Source: Eisenbergiella tayi
GTDB taxonomy: Bacteria > Bacillota > Clostridia > Lachnospirales > Lachnospiraceae
Direction: 5' to 3'
Length of the DNA: 64,000 nucleotides
Assembly: GCF_001881565.1 (NCBI RefSeq)
Contig: NZ_MPDJ01000001.1
Span: 1,317,234 to 1,381,233, forward strand
Positions 43,787 to 53,122 of this stretch are shown here, piece after piece (positions within the stretch are counted from its first letter, which is position 1; each line of letters starts with the position of its first letter). The notes under the pieces are model-generated. The model was not told where the DNA came from and did not search any database. It saw nothing but the letters and a program-made list of their open reading frames with translations. The translations under genes and the position numbers were made by a program.

Positions 43787-44301
43787 AGACTACTGAAAAA
43801 TTTTTAGTTTATTCTAATTTCTTTATGACACCCTTTCGATTCTACTATGCCTTTGATCTGATCCCATCTTATTGGAAAGAGTTATCGAATCCTCTCATAT
43901 CAAAATATTTGGTCGTGTTAGATATGGTAAAAGATGAGATTGATACCGGACAAGATGATTTATCCCGTTGGCTTGATGGAATAGAAAATCTGCAGATATG
44001 CCCACACGTAACTCCTGAAATTATAACCAAATATCAGGAAGTACTGCAGTATATTGTAAATTGCGGATTTTATAAAGAATCCGCTTTACATACATGGGCA
44101 CCAGGACATATCGCAGATCCATGGCTTATCGCTGCCGCTTCTGTTCATGGATACACCATTGTTACTGAGGAAGTCAAATCTGGTGGCCTTAGTAAAAAAA
44201 CACCTAATAAAAATGCAAAAATTCCGGATGTCGCTGCCGCCTTTGGAGTGAGGACACGGAATCTATATGGTATGATGCGTCAATTAGGAATTAAAATTTA
44301 A
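43780..44301 (+). CDS. DUF4411 family (PIN-like) protein, possible toxin with altered first catalytic residue
   Basis: A 173-residue protein matching the DUF4411 pattern, a PIN-nuclease-like family found beside ImmA/IrrE proteins: FYYAFDLIPSYWKEL, VKDEID, then HIADPWLIAAASVHGYTIVTEE and IPDVAAAFGVR. The family usually opens with a FLIDANIF-type strand, where the Asp is the first metal ligand. Here the aligned stretch reads FLVYSNFF, with Tyr11 in place of that Asp. The later acidic positions (VKDE, ADPW, EE) are present. It overlaps its partner by 7 bp. It may be an inactive or alternatively active copy; the alignment is by eye. Confidence 0.82.
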   Translation: MVETTEKFLVYSNFFMTPFRFYYAFDLIPSYWKELSNPLISKYLVVLDMVKDEIDTGQDDLSRWLDGIENLQICPHVTPEIITKYQEVLQYIVNCGFYKESALHTWAPGHIADPWLIAAASVHGYTIVTEEVKSGGLSKKTPNKNAKIPDVAAAFGVRTRNLYGMMRQLGIKI

Positions 44302-44457
44302 ACTTTATCATGAGACAAGACGGATATTTCACAGTAAACGTGATTTATCTGCCTTGTTTTATAATACATAGAATTTTCTCATCACTAAACGGGCAAAGAC
44401 TAGTAAGCCCTTCTTATCAGTGCAGAAAGTGCATTCCACACACAAACAGGAGTAAAA

Positions 44458-45531
44458 ATGAAAAAACAAAGAATCCGGGATTATTCCATCACCCCGGGCT
44501 GCATGCAGCCCGGCCCGCTCAACAAAATAACCGATGTAAAGGGCGTTCTGGTAGGCCATTCCACCATTTCCACCCCGGAAAACAAAACCGGAGTTACCGT
44601 CATTCTTCCCGGTACGGAAAACCCATTTCTGTCCAAGCCTGTCGCCGCATGTTTTGTCCAAAACGGCTTCGGCAAAACCTGCGGGCTTCCCCAGATAGAG
44701 GAACTGGGCTGTCTGGAAACTCCGATCGCTCTCACCAATACCCTGAATGTCGGCCTGGTGTCCGACGCTCTGATCTCCCATACTATTCAAAGCTGCGAAA
44801 AAGAAGGAGTAACCGTACATTCCGTCAATCCGGTAGTAGGAGAATGCAACGACAGCCGCATCAATAACATCTGCCGCCGGGCGGTAAATGAAAGCCATGT
44901 AAGAGAAGCCCTGGAGCATGCATGCGCGGATTTTGAAGAGGGTTCCGTAGGCGCCGGAAGGGGCACGGTCTGCTATGGCTTCAAGGGCGGAATCGGAAGC
45001 GCCTCCCGGCTCATTCCCCTGGACGGGAAAATCTATACCCTGGGCGTTCTTGTACAGTCCAATTTCGGCGCAACCCGGTATTTTACCATACAGGGAAGAA
45101 AAGTGGGAGAAGAGCTTCTTAACGCCACCGACAATTTTACCAAAGTGATTCCCACCGCAGACGATCAGGGTTCCATCATGATGATCATAGCCACGGATCT
45201 TCCCGTTTCCGACCGGCAGCTGAAACGCATCATCCGGCGCGCCGCCAACGGCCTGGCCTGCACCGGCTCCTATACCGGGCACGGCAGCGGGGAAATCATG
45301 ATAGGCTTCACCACCGCCAACCGCATTCCCGCAGAATCTGAAAAATCCGTCCTGACCCAGAGCATTCTTTCCGAGCCGGCCCTGGATCACGCCTTCCGCG
45401 CCGTGGGAGAAGCCACCGAAGAAGCGGTGCTTAATTCCATGATAATGGCCGATACCACACAGGGGGCCGACGGCAGAACCTATTACAGTCTCCGCGAATT
45501 CGCCTCCTATCTGATACCGGCCGCATTATAG
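44458..45531 (+). CDS. P1 family peptidase (DmpA-type L-aminopeptidase/D-esterase)
   Basis: The 357-residue protein is a self-processing N-terminal nucleophile peptidase of the DmpA/P1 family. The autocleavage site fits Gly238-Ser239 in DDQGSIMMIIATDLP, matching Gly249-Ser250 of DmpA. The oxyanion Asn lies in VLVQSNFGA (N202). The usual opening ITDVKGVLVGHSTI is present. It would cleave N-terminal residues from small peptides or beta-peptides and act in the cytosol. GC content is higher than that of the preceding toxin-like genes. AGGAG lies upstream of the ATG, and it appears to be a single-gene unit. Confidence 0.92.
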   Translation: MKKQRIRDYSITPGCMQPGPLNKITDVKGVLVGHSTISTPENKTGVTVILPGTENPFLSKPVAACFVQNGFGKTCGLPQIEELGCLETPIALTNTLNVGLVSDALISHTIQSCEKEGVTVHSVNPVVGECNDSRINNICRRAVNESHVREALEHACADFEEGSVGAGRGTVCYGFKGGIGSASRLIPLDGKIYTLGVLVQSNFGATRYFTIQGRKVGEELLNATDNFTKVIPTADDQGSIMMIIATDLPVSDRQLKRIIRRAANGLACTGSYTGHGSGEIMIGFTTANRIPAESEKSVLTQSILSEPALDHAFRAVGEATEEAVLNSMIMADTTQGADGRTYYSLREFASYLIPAAL

Positions 45532-45607
45532 CTTCCGGGCGGCCGAGGCGCTGCCGTCCGGATAAATTCTGAATCGTTACGCCAGGCTTCCCTTCCCTGT
45601 CAGCCGT

Positions 45608-47890
45608 TTATATTCCAAACTTCACAAAATGCCAGTTATCAGTCAGGGTAAAAGACGGGGCATGCGGGGCATCTGCAAATCCTTTTTCCCCGCTGTACTG
45701 CATGGGGCTTGTAAGATGCCGGTCCCCATCTATGTGGTGATGAGGTCCATAAGTATTAAAGGTACTGGGAAACAGTCGGATGACCGTCCGATGTATCCCC
45801 TGTTTTATCCCCGCCAGCTCCCATTCCGGCCCCCAGCAATATCTAAGCTGCGTATCCCCGTCAAGCATAACTGCCATGCAGTCCGCATGCAGGCCGGTTT
45901 TATCAAATCTCAGTTTTCCATCCGCTCCTGTATAATGCAGGCTCTCCATTTCCACATAGGTTCCGCAGAAAGGAAAACCGGACGCGCACAAATCCCTGAC
46001 ATCCACCTCATCCTCCCGAATATCCGTCAGATAAAAGTCACCGGCGGTTTCCCACTGATGCCGGTCTTTCTCCCGGAAACCCTCAGTGCTTTTCACACCG
46101 AAATTCCCTTCCAGATATACAAAGGGAGCGTTCTCCCCTTCAGGACATGCTTCCCAGCGCAGACTGATTTCCCCATTTTTGAGAAAAGACTTTTTCACGG
46201 AATCAGGAATTGTATAAACGACATTTCCTTCTTTTTCTTCTCCGATCAGTTGAGTTTCTCCTGCCCGGATGCCCTCCAGGGGATCCAGGGAACGGATGCG
46301 CCATTCTCCTTCAGTATCTTCACATCCCCGCCAGGGAATATGGCATTCCTTCTCTTCCAGCAGAATTTGATTGCCGCCATGGCCTGTATAATGCCACTGC
46401 CATTCCCCGGCTTCATACCAAATCCCGGCCGCTTTTGCCTGTTCCCGGATCTGTTCTTCCAGAAACCACGCGCCATCCCCGCAAATGACCGCGGAATAAA
46501 CAGCCTTCCCTATCCGCAGGACACCATCCTCCACATGTCCATGTTCCTCCAATATCCGTTCACTTGTAACATCAAAAGGAATCCCCTGTTCATAGCAATG
46601 CTCCGCGAACCGGGAAAAAGCCCGGCTTATCTTTCCGCTCCGGCTGTCCGGTGTCCCGCTTCCGTTATGCTCGTTAAGAGCTATGGCGTCAGCAGGATCA
46701 AACTGCGCCTGCACTCCTCTTTCCGGCGCAACCAAAAGCACCGGCCTTGGTTTGTGAAGCCGATTATCCCATTTGCGGTATAATTTACCGAATACGGCTG
46801 AAGCCGCGTCCTTCCAGGACAGCCCTCGTGGAATATTCGGAGGCCAGTCCCGTACCGAAGCGCTGTCCGCCTGATACTGCCACAGATGAAAAGCGATGGT
46901 ATCAATGCCGCTTTCCGCCAGCCAGTCCACGTAGTTTTCCAGATCCGCGGGCGACAGACCCCAGCCGCTTCCTCCCAGGGCCTCCGCCATACAGCGTCCG
47001 TCTGAAAACTGTCTGCTCAAAGAAGAAACGGTCCTTGGATAATAATGGTTTCCGGGATAACGCTCCAGCGCATCCACGGCGGGCACATTGATCTGTTTCA
47101 GGTTCTGATAAAGGGAACCGCTGCAGGACGTTTGGAAAAACAGAGTTTCTTCTCCCTTCAGATGCGCGGTATACCGCTTTCCATGGGCTTCGCACCACTG
47201 ATTCACAGGTTTGTAAAAGGCATCCGACAGAATATCACCTAATATCTTCCAATAAGCAAGCCGTACTTCCTCGTACCCTTCCCCTTCTGTAAACAGCAGC
47301 TTCCAGTCATCCCTGAGCTTCCTGCCCCGAAGCTGTCCATAGACTTCCTCCGCCTCAGGGCACCAGGGAATTCCTCCCATACTTACAGATACGCCGTGTC
47401 CGTCCAGAAAGCCCACCTCATCACTGAAAAATCCGGTAACACAGGCAAAGGCCTCTTCCGACAGTCCTTTCCGGTATCCATCATAAGTATACTCGATGAA
47501 ATATGCCATTTCATCTCTCCGGAACGTATTAAACCCGGCTTTCCCTTCCAGCACCACTTCTCCGTTACGGTAATTGAGCCACTCACACCGGCTGTCCGGG
47601 AAATGTTCCAGCACATGGCCGTCCGCACTTCCGGAGGGCCATCCGTTCTCATCATAGATCCAGAATTCCATTTCCAGCTGTCCGGCGTACAGGATGATTT
47701 CCGACAGAATATCCAGATAGGCGCCGCTCATATAAGCGGGCCTTCCCGGATAATATCTGGGATGAAAAACCGTTCCCCGAAGGCCCATTGCCTTCATTTC
47801 CTCAAGCTGGCCTTTCAGGACGGACAGCTTCAGTTCCTCGTTAATTGCCCAGAAGCTTAACAGCTTCAGGCAGTTGCCCGTATATTCCAT
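45608..47890 (-). CDS. GH106-like glycoside hydrolase (alpha-L-rhamnosidase-like)
   Basis: This 760-residue cytosolic protein (no signal peptide) has an N-terminal TIM-barrel-like part with WIYDENGWPSGSADG (about 77-91) and FFSDEVGF (154-161, with D157 and E158). These motifs resemble the catalytic region of GH106 alpha-L-rhamnosidases and related families, although the protein is shorter than typical GH106 enzymes. The C-terminus (RTVIRLFPSTFNTYGPHHHIDGD) looks like the beta-sandwich that ends such proteins. It is the last gene of the glycyl-radical operon, 56 bp after the radical enzyme, so it probably releases a sugar from the imported glycoside before or after radical chemistry. The exact family is uncertain. 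Confidence 0.72.
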   Translation of the reverse strand: MEYTGNCLKLLSFWAINEELKLSVLKGQLEEMKAMGLRGTVFHPRYYPGRPAYMSGAYLDILSEIILYAGQLEMEFWIYDENGWPSGSADGHVLEHFPDSRCEWLNYRNGEVVLEGKAGFNTFRRDEMAYFIEYTYDGYRKGLSEEAFACVTGFFSDEVGFLDGHGVSVSMGGIPWCPEAEEVYGQLRGRKLRDDWKLLFTEGEGYEEVRLAYWKILGDILSDAFYKPVNQWCEAHGKRYTAHLKGEETLFFQTSCSGSLYQNLKQINVPAVDALERYPGNHYYPRTVSSLSRQFSDGRCMAEALGGSGWGLSPADLENYVDWLAESGIDTIAFHLWQYQADSASVRDWPPNIPRGLSWKDAASAVFGKLYRKWDNRLHKPRPVLLVAPERGVQAQFDPADAIALNEHNGSGTPDSRSGKISRAFSRFAEHCYEQGIPFDVTSERILEEHGHVEDGVLRIGKAVYSAVICGDGAWFLEEQIREQAKAAGIWYEAGEWQWHYTGHGGNQILLEEKECHIPWRGCEDTEGEWRIRSLDPLEGIRAGETQLIGEEKEGNVVYTIPDSVKKSFLKNGEISLRWEACPEGENAPFVYLEGNFGVKSTEGFREKDRHQWETAGDFYLTDIREDEVDVRDLCASGFPFCGTYVEMESLHYTGADGKLRFDKTGLHADCMAVMLDGDTQLRYCWGPEWELAGIKQGIHRTVIRLFPSTFNTYGPHHHIDGDRHLTSPMQYSGEKGFADAPHAPSFTLTDNWHFVKFGI

Positions 47891-47946
47891 AATATCTTCT
47901 ATCCTTCCGCCCGTTCATATAATTATCACGGCGATACGCTGCGCAG

Positions 47947-50115
47947 TTAATTCAGAAACCGATCCACGATCTGCTGCCGGTATTTAGGCGACAGCGAAGA
48001 GAAAAAGGCGGAATAGCCGGTCACTCTTACTACCAGATCCGGATCGCTGTCCGGATCCGCATGGGCCTTCAGCAGCCGATCCTTCGTCAGACAGTTCAGA
48101 TTAATCAGCGTCCCTCCCATATGGTTATGGGTATGGATCAGTGTTTCCAGCGCTTCCACGCCGCCCTCCTTGGTTATCATGGAATTGTCCACGTCCAGAT
48201 GGAGCGGGGAAGAATTCCCGAAGCCCGGCTGCAGCTTCGCCACCGTATTCGCTTTCAGGGAAGGGGAAAAGGTATGCAGGCCATTGGCAAAGCCCGGATC
48301 CGGTTCATTGGAATGAGAAATGGGATCCCCGTATTTCCTTCCGTTCGGCGTGGCAGGGAGGGTTTCCCCATACCTGACAATATCCCCATGGGAAAACATA
48401 CCCGCAATAACCTTTAAACGGTGCCTGGGTGTGGGTTCGTCCATGCAGAGACTCACAAACAGATCCCTTACCTTTTCCGCCCACTTCATGGAAGGCGAAT
48501 GAGGCGCGCCGAGCCTGTCAATGTTCTTAAGCATGAGACGGATTCTTTCATATCCTTCAAAATCCGCATCCAGGGCGGCGTACAGCTCACGGAAGGTGAG
48601 AACCTTTTCTTTTTCGATTCTCTGCTCAATGGCTCCGAAGGAATCCGCTACGGTAGCCAGGCCGATCCCATCAATGTTCAGATCAACGATATCCACGCCT
48701 CCTCTGGCACAGTTCAGCCCCCGTTCCACCGGGCCGTGCATGAACAGATTCAGGATGATTTCGGGCGTATCCTCGGAAACATGCTCATAATGCCAGTCAT
48801 AGCCTTCTTTGATGCAGTCCACCATAATGGTAAGATGCTTTGCAAAAAGCTCCCAAAGCGTATCCGTACCCTGCTGTTCCATTCCCTTCATCTCTTCCAT
48901 GGCCTGATACAGAGCCATGGGCATATTGATCCGGGTCACGTCCTGCAGAGGATATTCCACACCGGGGATCGCCGTCCAGTTACAGCCGGATTTGATACGC
49001 ATACGCGCCAGCTCCTCCGGGAACCCGTTCTTTACAAAGCCCTCTTCACAGCCCATATTACAGGAGTAGCAGACGCCGGTTCCATCCTCCATGTTATATT
49101 CCAGCGACCGGCGCAGAAGCACTTCGTTCATGGAATCATGCACACGGATCGCCACATTGGAAGGAATTTTCAGATAGTGCACCGCATCCAGAATCAGGAA
49201 ACTGACGCGGCTTGCCAAGTCCTGATCCCCGGCAGGCGTAAGCCCGCCAATCTGGGAATAATGGGTGTCGTTAAAGAACAGGCTGGCAAAATACCAGACA
49301 GCCTCTTCATCGGTAAGCCCTAAGCTTTCCTTATCTTTTTCATAGTAAGGGCGGAACAGCTCATCCATCTGTCCCAGCGCGCCTCCGGCATAATACATTC
49401 TGTCAATGCACTGGAAATGAGCCGTAAACTGACATGCCTCCCGAAGCGTCCGGGGCGGGTTTTCCAGCAGCCATTCATTACAGTCCGCCACCTGTGTATA
49501 GTGGATCCTCAGCTCTTCCTCCGCAGCATTTTCAGCCAGTCCCCTTGTATAATCCACATGGCGCTTAATCCATTCCAGAACACCCAGAAGCAGCTGTTCC
49601 TCTCCTTCATAAAAAGAGACGTCACCATGGATATTCAATTCCTTATAATATCTTACCTTTTCCAGAAGGCCTTTCCACCCCAGCTGAAGACCTATGGTGA
49701 GATCCGGGCAGAGATGGTTCATCCCTCCGCAGCCGTGCTGCAGGATATTATACTTTTCATATATGGGGAAAAGGTGTTTCGGCTCGTTTTCCTCACGGAA
49801 CCCTATTTCCATCCAATTGGAAAGATTGCCAGGCCAACAGGTGGCCAGCGCACTGGAAGGATTGCTGTATACCGGCATCTCATTCAGAATTTTCCTGTAA
49901 TTGTCTCCCAGCATTTTCATCCCGTATACCCTGCCGTCCTCATGGGTAATGGGTTCAAAGGTGAAGTCAGGAAAATACAGGAATCCATGATCATCGATAT
50001 CCAGATAGCCGAAATGATCTATTTTTTCTTTATTTATTCTTATTTTATCCTGATGCAGCTGCTCAATCTTCCTCTCGATACGGGGAGAAAGAATCGTTTT
50101 TTCCGTATTTATCAT
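47947..50115 (-). CDS. Glycyl-radical enzyme of unassigned class (PFL/diol-dehydratase superfamily)
   Basis: The 722-residue protein has the C-terminal glycyl-radical loop VVRVTGYSAFF, with the radical site at Gly700, and a central active-site loop CYSCNMGCEEGF with candidate thiyl Cys356 and, two residues on, Glu358. A Cys-x-Glu pair is the mark of the dehydratase/lyase branch (glycerol dehydratase, HypD, CutC). It is clearly shorter than those enzymes (usually about 785-850), and the surrounding sequence matches none that I recognise. It is 8 bp downstream of its activase and in an operon with a sugar-type transporter, a PLP enzyme and a glycosidase. I infer an eliminating lyase on a sugar-derived or sulfur-containing substrate. 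Oxygen sensitivity is expected. Confidence 0.88.
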   Translation of the reverse strand: MINTEKTILSPRIERKIEQLHQDKIRINKEKIDHFGYLDIDDHGFLYFPDFTFEPITHEDGRVYGMKMLGDNYRKILNEMPVYSNPSSALATCWPGNLSNWMEIGFREENEPKHLFPIYEKYNILQHGCGGMNHLCPDLTIGLQLGWKGLLEKVRYYKELNIHGDVSFYEGEEQLLLGVLEWIKRHVDYTRGLAENAAEEELRIHYTQVADCNEWLLENPPRTLREACQFTAHFQCIDRMYYAGGALGQMDELFRPYYEKDKESLGLTDEEAVWYFASLFFNDTHYSQIGGLTPAGDQDLASRVSFLILDAVHYLKIPSNVAIRVHDSMNEVLLRRSLEYNMEDGTGVCYSCNMGCEEGFVKNGFPEELARMRIKSGCNWTAIPGVEYPLQDVTRINMPMALYQAMEEMKGMEQQGTDTLWELFAKHLTIMVDCIKEGYDWHYEHVSEDTPEIILNLFMHGPVERGLNCARGGVDIVDLNIDGIGLATVADSFGAIEQRIEKEKVLTFRELYAALDADFEGYERIRLMLKNIDRLGAPHSPSMKWAEKVRDLFVSLCMDEPTPRHRLKVIAGMFSHGDIVRYGETLPATPNGRKYGDPISHSNEPDPGFANGLHTFSPSLKANTVAKLQPGFGNSSPLHLDVDNSMITKEGGVEALETLIHTHNHMGGTLINLNCLTKDRLLKAHADPDSDPDLVVRVTGYSAFFSSLSPKYRQQIVDRFLN

Positions 50116-50123
50116 AATCGCTC

Positions 50124-51110
50124 CTATCCGCGCAGTAAATGCGCAGCTCTGTCTGAACTGCTATTATACTCTTCCATTTCTTCCGCTCCCAGCTCCCGGA
50201 AGCTTTCCTGGACGATCGGTTCCAGCAGAAGATCGCCCTTTCCCACACCCATCCTGTGATAAGCCAGGAGTTCGATATCACGGATCCCGTTGTCCCACAG
50301 GAAACGCTTCATAAAGGGAAGCTCTGATGCATTCAGCTCCTCCACAACCGGAATCCGGATCCTGATATCCTTTCCCGCCTGTGCCAGCCGCACCAAGTTA
50401 TCCTTGATCCGTTCATTTGACACTCCTGTCAGTTTCCTGTGAACCTCCTCATGAAAGGCCTTCATATCATAAAGGAACAGATCCGTATAGGGCAGAATCC
50501 GCTCAAAGTCCTCGAAAGGCACATTTCCCGCGGTATCTACGGCGGTATGAATTCCTTTATCCTTCAGACGCAGCAGCACCTCTTCCAGGAAATCAAGCTG
50601 GAGCATGCATTCCCCTCCGGAAAAGGTAACGCCTCCTCCGCTTTCCCGGTAGTAAGGAAGCTCCTCCAGAAGCTCCTCCATCAGCTCCTCCGCCGTGATT
50701 TCATAGCCAATCCTGCTGAGCGCCCTGGCATAGCAGCCCCGGGTACAGCTTCCGCAGTCCCGGCAGTTCTTCCGGTCATATACGAGTCCCCTTCCGGGAT
50801 CCGGAAGGAGGCAGCCGCCCGGACAATTCTCCACGCAGCTGCCGCAGCCTATGCATTTTTGTTTATCAAAGGCAAGCTGGGGCCGTTTTTCATAAGACTC
50901 CGGATTATGGCACCAACGGCATCTCAGATTGCAGCCTTTGAAAAAAACAGCAGTTCTTACTCCGGGACCGTCAAAAACAGAGAACCTCTGTATATTAAAA
51001 ATGACGGCCGTGCTTTGCTGAATATGAGATTGATCCTCGGAGAATGGAACCTGCTGCAAATAAGGATATCTCACAGGACGTGGCATCTGTTGTTTATTAT
51101 CCAAGCACAT
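50124..51110 (-). CDS. Glycyl-radical enzyme activating protein (radical SAM)
   Basis: The 328-residue radical-SAM activase has the CxxxCxxC motif at C60, C64 and C67 (KGCNLRCRWCHNP), two ferredoxin-like four-cysteine clusters (C86/C89/C92/C96 and C116/C119/C122/C126), and the GGxGGE-type SAM motif as GGGVTFSGGECM. It would install the glycyl radical on the enzyme encoded 8 bp downstream. The first about 30 residues are an extension. The start at 51110 overlaps the preceding gene by 14 bp; a later ATG at 51086 has a poorer ribosome site. The insert with two clusters is typical of activases for glycerol-dehydratase-like enzymes rather than PFL-activase. Confidence 0.93.
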   Translation of the reverse strand: MCLDNKQQMPRPVRYPYLQQVPFSEDQSHIQQSTAVIFNIQRFSVFDGPGVRTAVFFKGCNLRCRWCHNPESYEKRPQLAFDKQKCIGCGSCVENCPGGCLLPDPGRGLVYDRKNCRDCGSCTRGCYARALSRIGYEITAEELMEELLEELPYYRESGGGVTFSGGECMLQLDFLEEVLLRLKDKGIHTAVDTAGNVPFEDFERILPYTDLFLYDMKAFHEEVHRKLTGVSNERIKDNLVRLAQAGKDIRIRIPVVEELNASELPFMKRFLWDNGIRDIELLAYHRMGVGKGDLLLEPIVQESFRELGAEEMEEYNSSSDRAAHLLRG

Positions 51111-52236
51111 TCTTTACAGCCCTTTCAAAATCTTCCTTCAAAAGATCGGCGCCTTCCAATCCGATATGCAGGCGCACCAGTCCTTTTTTCATCGTTTCGT
51201 TATCCTGCTCCAAATCCGCTCCCACCGGGGAAATCAGGCTTTCAAAGCCTCCCCAGCTGGGGCCTCTGTGGAAAAATTCCAGCTCCCTCACAATTCTTTT
51301 TATCTGTTCTCCGGGAAGATCAAACACCACGCTCATCAGCCCGCTGGCCCCTGTCATCTGCTTCTTTGCCAGTTCGTACTGTGGATGTGTCTCCCACCAG
51401 GGGTAAATCACTTCTTTTACAACAGGAAGCTCCTGGAAATAGGCCGCCATCTCCATGGCATTTGCCATATGCTGCTTCATACGTACCGGAAGGGTACGTA
51501 TCCCGCGCAGCATCAGCCAGGAATCAAAAGGGCTCATGACAGCGCCGAACAGTTCCCTTTCGCTCTGGGCGATCTGATCTATATCCTCTTTGCGGCCAAT
51601 CACCACACCGCCGATTATATCACTGTGCCCGCCCAGATATTTGGAGGCGGAATGCACTACCATATCGATGCCGAAAGTGAGAGGCTTCTGGAAAATCGGT
51701 GTACAATAGGTGTTGTCAATCACCGTGGCCGCATGGTGCTTTTTGGCGACTTCCGCTATTTTTGCCAGATCCTGTACCAGAAAAAGATAGGTGGAAGGGC
51801 TTTCCAGATAAATCAAATCCGTATTTTCCCGAATCGCCCCTTCTATCTCTTCCGTATCGGTGCCCTTCACAAAGGTAACCTCCACGCCGAAACGCTTCAT
51901 ATACTCCGCCAGGAAACGGTGGGCAGGGCCGTAAATACTGGCAACTGCCACCACATGGCTGTCCTTTTTCAGATAATGCATCATCGCTGCGCTGATGGCT
52001 CCCATACCGGAGGAAAAGCATTTTGACGCCTCTCCCTGCTCCAGGGCCGCCACCTTATTTTCCACAATCTCCGTGGTGGGATTGGACACCCTCGTATAAG
52101 CATAACGCCCTTCCCTGTCCCCTTCGTTTCCCTCGCATTCCGTAAACAGGGAACTCTGGAAGATAGGCGGTGTCACCGCACCTGCAAAACGGGAAGGATC
52201 TTCACTATAGTGGGTACATATTTCTTCTGCTCTCAT
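51097..52236 (-). CDS. Cys/Met metabolism PLP-dependent enzyme (C-S lyase / gamma-synthase family)
   Basis: The 379-residue protein belongs to the cystathionine gamma-synthase/methionine gamma-lyase family. It shows YTRVSNPTTEIVENKVAALE, the cofactor-binding SSGMGAISAAMM, the Asp of TVIDNTYCTPIFQKPL and the PLP lysine in HSASKYLGGHSDIIGG. The family cleaves or forms C-S bonds at C-beta or C-gamma. It sits between the transporter permeases and the glycyl-radical activase (overlap 14 bp with the activase), so it belongs to the catabolic operon rather than to a methionine biosynthesis unit. The substrate is not determinable from sequence. Confidence 0.9.
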   Translation of the reverse strand: MRAEEICTHYSEDPSRFAGAVTPPIFQSSLFTECEGNEGDREGRYAYTRVSNPTTEIVENKVAALEQGEASKCFSSGMGAISAAMMHYLKKDSHVVAVASIYGPAHRFLAEYMKRFGVEVTFVKGTDTEEIEGAIRENTDLIYLESPSTYLFLVQDLAKIAEVAKKHHAATVIDNTYCTPIFQKPLTFGIDMVVHSASKYLGGHSDIIGGVVIGRKEDIDQIAQSERELFGAVMSPFDSWLMLRGIRTLPVRMKQHMANAMEMAAYFQELPVVKEVIYPWWETHPQYELAKKQMTGASGLMSVVFDLPGEQIKRIVRELEFFHRGPSWGGFESLISPVGADLEQDNETMKKGLVRLHIGLEGADLLKEDFERAVKNVLG

Positions 52237-52282
52237 TTATCAGCCCTCCTGCCCGCGGATTCTCCGCAGACGTAAATTCATT

Positions 52283-53122
52283 CTATTCCTTCACTGCCCC
52301 CGCAATATTCTCCACAAAGATTTCTTTCATGAAACCAAAGAGAAGGATGGCCGGCAGCATGGCAATCAATGTTCCAGCGGCGACATTGCCCCAGTTGATG
52401 TCATATTTTCCGATCATGGAATATATGGCAACCGTCAGTGTTTTCTTGCTGTTGGCATTAATATACAGCACGGATGTATACACATCATTCCAGCAGGCAA
52501 GGAACACAAAAATAAATACCGAAAACAGCCCTGACTTCGCAAGGGGCATCACAATCCGGAAAAAGGTTTTGATCCTTCCGCAGCCGTCAATCAGCGCCGC
52601 TTCCTCCAGCGCTTTGGGAATCCCCTTCATAAATCCGATTAACAGGATCGTCCCGAAGGGAATCTGCCCTCCTACCAGAATAATAATTACCGTGGTAAGC
52701 CTGTTGATCATCCCCATCCTTGACATAAGGATATATAAGGGGGCAAACCCCACCGCGGTGGGCAGCATCTGGGTCATCATAAATACCATGAATATCAGCG
52801 GTTTCGACTTGAACTCCATACGGGAGAGTATGTAAGAAGCCATTCCCGCAATCAATACCACCAGGCAGGCCCCTGCCAGAGCGATAAAGAGACTGTTCAA
52901 AATATAAAGCCCGAAATTGCCCATCTCGATTACTTCCCTGTAATTATTCAGGCTCGCTTCCCTCGGCAGATAATGGACCGGAAATTCATACAGCTCCTTG
53001 CTTCCCTTCAGGGAAGATACCAAAAGCCAGAAAAAAGGAAATACCGTAAAAAGAAAGAACAGGGCCAGCAGAATATACTTCATTGCCGTGAGCACTGCTT
53101 TTTGAATCATTTTTCCCGCCAT
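52283..53122 (-). CDS. Carbohydrate ABC transporter permease (CUT1, MalG-like)
   Basis: The 279-residue six-helix permease has the EAA loop EEAALIDGCGRIKTFFRIVMPLAKSG, with the N-terminal FPFFWLLVSSLKGSKELYEFP segment of MalG-type subunits. Its start codon overlaps the stop of the upstream permease by one base (TAATG), so the two subunits are translated together. It is followed by the PLP enzyme after 46 bp. Confidence 0.93.
   Translation of the reverse strand: MAGKMIQKAVLTAMKYILLALFFLFTVFPFFWLLVSSLKGSKELYEFPVHYLPREASLNNYREVIEMGNFGLYILNSLFIALAGACLVVLIAGMASYILSRMEFKSKPLIFMVFMMTQMLPTAVGFAPLYILMSRMGMINRLTTVIIILVGGQIPFGTILLIGFMKGIPKALEEAALIDGCGRIKTFFRIVMPLAKSGLFSVFIFVFLACWNDVYTSVLYINANSKKTLTVAIYSMIGKYDINWGNVAAGTLIAMLPAILLFGFMKEIFVENIAGAVKE

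Noticed and set aside
44310..44867. 185-codon plus-strand ORF overlapping the DmpA-type peptidase
   Set aside because: Basic, low-complexity translation in another frame of the peptidase gene.
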